Positions 58,255 through 64,000 of a stretch of DNA of 64,000 nucleotides are shown in pieces. The notes beneath the pieces are model-generated. The model was not told where the DNA came from. It was given only the letters and a program-made list of their open reading frames with translations, and made no database searches. Each line of letters opens with the position of its first letter. Within the stretch, counting starts at the first letter, position 1. The DNA is from Escallonia rubra (lineage: Eukaryota; Streptophyta; Magnoliopsida; Escalloniales; Escalloniaceae), in contig JAVXUO010002454.1 in NCBI GenBank assembly GCA_033065855.1, positions 62,001 through 126,000 of the forward strand, in the 5' to 3' direction. Position numbers and translations under genes: made by a program.

Positions 58255-61155
58255 ATGGGAAGAGCGCCGTGTTGTGACAAAGATGGGGTGAAGAAAGGTG
58301 CTTGGAGTCCTGAAGAGGATGAGATCCTTGTTGACTACATTACTAAGCACGGCCATGGTACTTGGCGATCGCTCCCTCAACTTGCAGGTCCATCACCTTA
58401 CCCTTTGTTTATTCTCTGTTTATTGCTTAAACTTCCTTTTGAAAATTTTAAGTTTCATTTGGACAATAAAATCTCATTGTCAAATAATGTTTATTGTCTA
58501 CTTTCTAAATAGGCGACACCTCTATTTGGTAGACACTGATGTGTAAAACATTCTTGGAAAAATCTTCCAAACGTACTAGGTTCTAGAAGTTCTGCCCTTG
58601 TAATAAGTTGCTCCTCTCTGAAATCAAGATCTCTTTCTAGACTGTTTTTGGATTCTCGCCACAAACACAAGCACCATAAGTTCATCTGAAGTTTTCAAGA
58701 TTAGCATAAACATGAGCAGCATTAAGGACACCCATATTTTCTTTTGAAATCCATGCAATTTCATCTTTTTGTATTTGCATCTTACCCTGCTGAATTAAAA
58801 TAATTCTTGTTTCTCAGTGTCTCTTATACAATAGATTGATTAGATGAATGTTTGTGTCAATATGATCTCATATTTCCTGCTTTTATTTAGGGCATTGGTC
58901 CCTTTAGCACTTCGGTTTGGTGGCTAATAAATACTCTGGCGCTGCTAATTTTCAGAGATGTCAAGTTCTTTATGAGCTCCAGGCTCTGATTAGCAGCAAT
59001 AAGTGCAATTTAGCAAAAAGTAACCCAGGCACTAGTTGGCAGCCATATATAGTCCGGACACTTGATCAGAACCTTCAATCTTCCTACTTTACCAGTAGCT
59101 TTCTGTTTATTATTTTTTGCACCGCATAAGCCAAATGAAATTTTATATACTAGGTCTGCATCATGTGCAGAGCTTAGTATCCTCAATTTCATTGAGTTTC
59201 TTGCCGTGAGTCGCAAAGGCCATGCTTTGACGCTTCTAAGGCTTCTGTAATCTCATATTTGCTCTTTTCCATTTTATATTCGCAAGTCATGTACATTATA
59301 GTATCACTTCTGTTATGCTTTGGCAATCGCCTTCGTTCATCTTTACATCTTTGAGGGTGGCTGCAATAATCTGTCCGAAGTTAAACTTCCATAGTACTAA
59401 GTGTTAGAAACTTTTATAGGTCTCCGTCGATGTGGCAAAAGTTGTCGACTTCGATGGAACAACTATCTTCGTCCTGATATTAGACGTGGTCCCTTCAGTC
59501 CGGAAGAAGAGAACACTATCATTCAGCTGCACGGCATGCTCGGTAACAAGTAATCATTTGCTTATTTGCTCTCTTTCAACTCTTGTTCTTCCATAATACT
59601 TCCATGGAGATTGCCGGTAGTATCCCGCTTCTTACAAAGTCAATAAGTTTGAGTGTAATGTCTTGTTCACATCCAGGAGAAACAACTTTAAAAGAATAGC
59701 TTAATTTGGTTCAGACCAATCAAGAACATTGGAGAGCACAAGTATCTATTGGCATGAGATTTTTCATTGCCCTTTTAGTTTAGTGGAGTGCTATAAGCGA
59801 AGCATACTAATTTTAGATTGCACATCTCTCCAGTTTCATATGTGGGTGAGAAAGATCAGTTTCTGCGGTTATTGAATGCCTTTTAACTGAAAAAAATAGG
59901 AAATAAACGCACACTATTTTATCATGCATGCTAAGTTACAGGTATTTGTGTGCAAAAATATGCTAAAAGAACGACGTTATACTGTAACTAAACAGCAAAT
60001 CTTGTAATGTTAGCCAAGCTATAATCTCTGGTCTTAAGCCTGGCCTATGCTGTCTGAGAGTCAAAAGGCCATATGTTCTCCACATCAGTGATATAGGAGA
60101 GATAGGTCTGATCCCTTTCTTGTGAACCTAGTATGATATTGGTAACAAGTCCTTCAATGACTATAAACGAGAAAGTTGGCTTGAATGCCAGCCTTCTCCT
60201 TGATACCATTTGGAAGCATACCTGCCAATATTCATGTTCTAAAACCTCTACTACTTGTGTATTGGTGAATTTTCTTGGATACTTCCTGTGAATGTATCTG
60301 TAATCGCTATATACTGACTAAAGAACATTAGCTGCTACAATTTTCTTTATAAGACCAAAGAAGTTAGTGTACTGAGTTTTCCTTTTCTTCTCAGCTATAG
60401 ACACCAATACCTGCTCCAAATTTTATATGACATTAACTAACATTCATGTAGTGAGCCATGGTTGAAATGTTTTTGATCTTTGGGCAAACCATGCGCATGC
60501 TGAGTACTAAATTTTCAGGTGGGCTGCCATAGCATCACGCCTGCCTGGAAGAACAGACAATGAAGTGAAAAACTTTTGGAACTCTCATCTAAGGAAGCGC
60601 TCATCTGGCCTAGGTCTTAATCTGACGACCCCCCCGTCATCCTCTAGTAGCAGGATAGTGGACATAAAATGCAACTCTCCATCAACTCGCCACATGGTAC
60701 AATGGGAGAGTGCCAGAGTTGAGGCTGAGGCCCGATTGTCATTGGATTCACTGCTTCTCGACCCATCAACAACAGTTAGAAGCGATTGCGATTACTTCCT
60801 CCGTATGTGGAACTCTGACGTTGGGGAATCATTTAGAAAGCTTAAGGAAGAAGATGGAGTGGCATGCCCAAGCCCAATGTCTCAGACATCCTCGGTGACA
60901 AAATTTGAATCAGGTTCTGGAGTAACGGTGGAGGCAGAGGCAGCTAAGAACATAACCTTTTCTAGTACAGCTGCTGAAGAACAATGTATGGAGCATATGA
61001 GCTGCAAGAAGGATCGTTCAGACGACTCGATTTCATACGAAATGGACAATTCGTCAGATACAGCATTGAAGCTTCTGCTGGATTTCCCTGGTGGCAGCTA
61101 TTTGGAATTCCTAAGGGAGGAGCCAGATGGTGACTCCATATTCCTCCAACCTTAA
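58255..61155 (+). CDS. R2R3-MYB transcription factor (second MYB gene)
   Basis: Three exons, 58255-58387, 59420-59549 and 60519-61155, join to 299 aa with standard R2R3-MYB phases (intron 2 in the GNK codon). The start is [20 protein letters not shown], the conserved N-terminus of many R2R3-MYBs; an in-frame ATG at 58228 would add nine residues and is less likely. R2 covers about 14-65. R3 covers about 67-116 with [20 protein letters not shown] and [20 protein letters not shown]. The [14 protein letters not shown] linker is slightly unusual. The domain resembles subgroups 9-11 (MIXTA, MYB41/MYB102, MYB39 type), but the tail lacks a signature I can place. The tail is Ser-rich, then acidic, ending [20 protein letters not shown], a probable activation region. 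Target genes unknown. Confidence 0.85.
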
Positions 61156-61929
61156 TTTGACCACCTTGCGCATTATCTAGTCCTAGTGCCTGGAGCTGGT
61201 GCTCTGCCCCTTTTGTTATCTGTGGTGAATATCCTGTATTCAGTCTTGTTGTATTGTACAAGCCTGTGGAGCCTAGAGAAACCAAAATAGGGTTAGAAAG
61301 AAAAGCAGACAGTTTTAGTAGTATGCTTAACACTGCAAGTGTTAAACCATAAAGTAGGAATGCATGTATCCACCGACTCTTATTTACAGTGGTCGACATG
61401 GTTAATGTTATATCAGATCTTTCGTGATGGTTAAGTCGTTCTGGTTTCAATTGTGCTGATATAGGTAGCCTGCAGAACAGGCAAGCGAGCATATTGGAAG
61501 AAGTAGGCGCCAGTGATCACGTCCATGGGTCAAGTAATCTAGAGAACGCAGATTGCAGTATAGCTCGGGTAAGGCATATAGGGTTCGGCTTTACACACAA
61601 ATTGCATTATCTCCCGAGCCCCACCGCACCCTCATCGGCAGCAATGGGGGACAAGAAATATATGGAAGATATCTAAAGCTTCACAAGCATGGAAGATCTC
61701 TTTCAAAGTTGTTTCTCAGGAATGAAAGTTACAATAAATATTTTCCTGAGAGAAGGTATATCTACACAAAGTAACAAATACATCGCTATGCACACATAAT
61801 AATGAACAATAACCAACCCTCAACACCATATAAGCACACAATACACCTAAAATAACAAATAAAGCCCAATGGAAGAAATTTACAAATGCAACTTCGACAA
61901 TCATAAAATCAGAAATGGGAATTTGAGCT
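61156..61929. other. Convergent region between second MYB and remorin genes
   Basis: Expected to hold the 3' UTRs of both genes. No ORF with a recognisable product on either strand. Confidence 0.45.
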
Positions 61930-63536
61930 TCAAAAACATCCAAGGAGCTTCTTCGGAGCAGTTCCAGTAGCACGGTACTTGGCTGCGATCTCCTCTGCTT
62001 TAAGGAGCTCTTCCCCTTGCTGGGCTTCGATTATGGCCCTCTTCTCTTCCGCCGCCTTGTGGATGAAAGCGATTTTGTTCTTCATTTTCTCCACATACTG
62101 TGCCTTCTTCTTCTCCAGTTTCTCCTGTAGGCCAAAACGTATTTAACCAGAACAACATCAGCTTCCGTAATCACCTTGAAACCCAAAATCAAATATCTAT
62201 CTTTGCTGCTATTAGGATAACAATATTTGAATAGCTTCGACTCGTGTATTTTAGAAAAAACAATAACTAGAACGAAGTTATTTAACACTCGATTACAACC
62301 AAAAAAGGCTGTAAAGAGATGGAGAATATCAGAATCTTTCTTCTAAAGGTGTACCTCCATTTGTTTGAGCTCAGCCTCAATAGTTGCTTTCCTGCTGTTC
62401 TCCCATGATCCAACTGCAGATATGTTCTTGTGAGCTCTGTCCAGCAATTCCATTTGTTAGGGGACTAGTACACATGATCAACAAATTATCGACAAAAACA
62501 AGCCTCGTATCATTCTCAATAAGGCTCATAATACTTGCCCAAATGGACTATTATCGCATCTGAACTTTGAGTTTGAAACAAAAATGTAATTGCAAGCATG
62601 TATACACAAGGAAGGTGATGTTGGACGGGCTCTTGGACTACCAAAATTATGTCTGCTACTCTAAAAACACAAAACACCATCTGACTATTTCTAAGTTTAA
62701 TTTTGCTTGCAATAAGTAAGATGATTGTTAAGCAATCAGACAAATTTGGCAAATTATGACTTCCCTAAATGTCTAAGAAATTGGCAAGACATCAAACAAA
62801 GCTCTTACTTGTTCTCTGCTTTGGACTTCTCACTCTCTTCCCATGCTTTGATAAGTGATATCCTCTTGTCTGTTGCTACTCTAGCAAGCACCTTATCTGA
62901 ACAAACCATGAAGAAATTCAAAACACCCTTCAATCATCTAAATCACATAACTGTAGAAATCAAAAAGAAAATCCAACATGTAGCCATCAATATTACCTCT
63001 GTCGAGGGAGCCCTCAGAACTTTTCTCCTCAACAGCTTCAGGTGCCTCTGTTACATAAACAAAAGGTTCGCGTGTTAGAGAACAGAACAGACCTACTGAA
63101 TCCAACCGCAGAACTTTTATGCTTTTCGGTCAGACACCAGACACCACGCGGGGTGTAACGGACCCAGAAAATTTTGGAAGGGATGAGGGGTTGTTTGTTA
63201 TGGGATCTCAAAAACTATAGATCAGAAGAAAGCCTGTGAAACTTTTTTGTATCAAGAAACTTTAGTCAGCTAACTCTTGGTTTGTGTTCTGTTTTCAGCA
63301 GAAAAAGAAATTGAAACTTTCCATACATAGAAGAAAGAAAAAAAAGAGGGGCCAGGGGGGTTACTTTCTACTATGGCAAGCGCTTTGGAGTCATCGACTT
63401 TCTCTTCAGGAGGAGGAGGAGCCGGGACGACGGATTTCACCTCGGCGGGAGCTTCAACGGCGGGTTCGGGTGCCGGAGCCGGGGGAGGCTCTGAGGGAGA
63501 CTCAGTTTCCACCTTCTTTGGTTCCTCTGCAGCCAT
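61930..63536 (-). CDS. Group 1 remorin
   Basis: Five exons, read right to left: 63536-63365, 63047-62997, 62896-62809, 62436-62355, 62124-61930. They join in phase to 195 aa, a typical remorin length. The N-terminal third is Pro/Glu/Ala-rich and disordered (PSEPPPAPAPEPAVEAPAEV), then DDSKALAIVEKAPEA. The conserved remorin C region covers about 80-185 and is a coiled coil: RISLIKAWEESEKSKAENK, then ISAVGSWENSRKATIEAELK, then EKLEKKKAQYVEKMKNKIAF. The protein ends KKLLGCF; the Cys at residue 194 is the expected S-acylation site of the membrane anchor. Remorins organise plasma-membrane nanodomains and affect plasmodesmata, virus movement and symbiont entry. The particular paralogue cannot be set from the sequence alone. 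Confidence 0.93.
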
Positions 63537-64000
63537 TTTCTGTGCTTTCTTCTTCTAAGCTTTGTTGAAACGAATGTTTCGGTAAGTTGGAATCTGCAAG
63601 AGAGAATCTGTGGCAGGTGAGAGAGATGATGATGATGATGTGATACAAATACAGAGGAGAAATGCGGAACGGAGTGAAGGTGAAGGAAGATATTATAGTT
63701 GGGGGGCTTTGTGGGGGGAGGAAGGTAACTGTCGTTGGAAAGAATTAGCTGGATGATAGTTATTGATTGGCCTCTCATGCGTTGGCACAGCGAAGGAGAG
63801 AGAGGCAGACAGGAGAGAGAGGAAGGAATTCTCATTTCTTTAATCCCAAATGGATTAATGCCTGAAAGATTCTTTCGTCTCCTTATATCTCATTCGTCCG
63901 TCACATTGTAACGACGTACATACGGTTGTCTTTAATGGCACAAAAAAAATCTTATATCACAATCGTCTTTTTTTTTTTGGTAAGAAGGATATTTCATAAA
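63537..64000 (-). promoter_or_regulatory. Remorin promoter and 5' UTR region
   Basis: On the minus strand a TATA-like aactataatatc lies at about 63689-63700, some 155 bp upstream of the start. A GAT trinucleotide run at about 63627-63640 falls in the likely 5' UTR. Beyond this, no feature recognised up to the window edge; a T-run is at about 63968-63979. Confidence 0.4.

Noticed and set aside
1-64000. tRNA, rRNA or snRNA genes
   Set aside because: No A-box/B-box pair with a cloverleaf, no rRNA core sequence and no snRNA upstream elements were recognised by eye on either strand; a covariance search was not possible.

Overview
The window is nuclear DNA of a flowering plant, almost certainly a eudicot. 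GT-AG introns split eight of the ten genes or gene ends, the encoded proteins are land-plant families (SEND1, MSH3, RUP, DUF2828, PPR, R2R3-MYB, SEC22-like, remorin), the intergenic DNA is AT-rich, and the repeats are plant types (Mutator-like and Stowaway MITEs, L1-type LINE, an LTR-like fragment). The species cannot be named. All multi-exon models were built by hand from splice signals, reading phase and remembered family sequences; no alignment was run.

Layout. 167-241 (+) looks like the last coding exon of a gene that begins outside the window. 1630-10072 (+) is a 14-exon SEND1/GEN-like Holliday-junction and flap nuclease. 11150-21361 (-) is a 12-exon MSH3, the mismatch-repair partner of MSH2. 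These two DNA-repair genes lie tail to tail with 1,077 bp between stop codons. 24502-25635 (+) is an intronless WD40 gene of the RUP1/RUP2 type, flanked by inverted copies of one MITE family. 25.6-37.7 kb is a 12-kb gene-free block: a 1,035-bp tandem duplication ending near an A-tail, a 5'-truncated LINE with a 15-bp target-site duplication, stacked minisatellites, an LTR-like fossil fragment and a Stowaway MITE. 37713-39752 (+) is an intronless DUF2828 protein with a vWA fold. 40621-42312 (-) is an intronless E-type PPR protein. 42.3-48.4 kb holds no gene I can recognise.

48414-50056 (+) is a three-exon LAF1/MYB18-like R2R3-MYB. 50501-52224 (-) is a five-exon SEC22-like longin protein with a GC-AG intron. 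52.2-57.1 kb is gene-poor and contains MITE remnants. 58255-61155 (+) is a second R2R3-MYB with the same exon phases and a probable long leader containing an intron. 61930-63536 (-) is a five-exon group 1 remorin.

Functional threads: recombination and repair (SEND1, MSH3), light signalling (RUP-type UV-B repressor, LAF1-like MYB), organelle RNA processing (PPR), and membrane trafficking or microdomains (SEC22-like, remorin). I did not find a clearly new biological system. The most unusual structure is a 352-bp Mutator-type foldback element in SEND1 intron 13, built from alternating small palindromes inside one long palindrome and bounded by a perfect 9-bp duplication.
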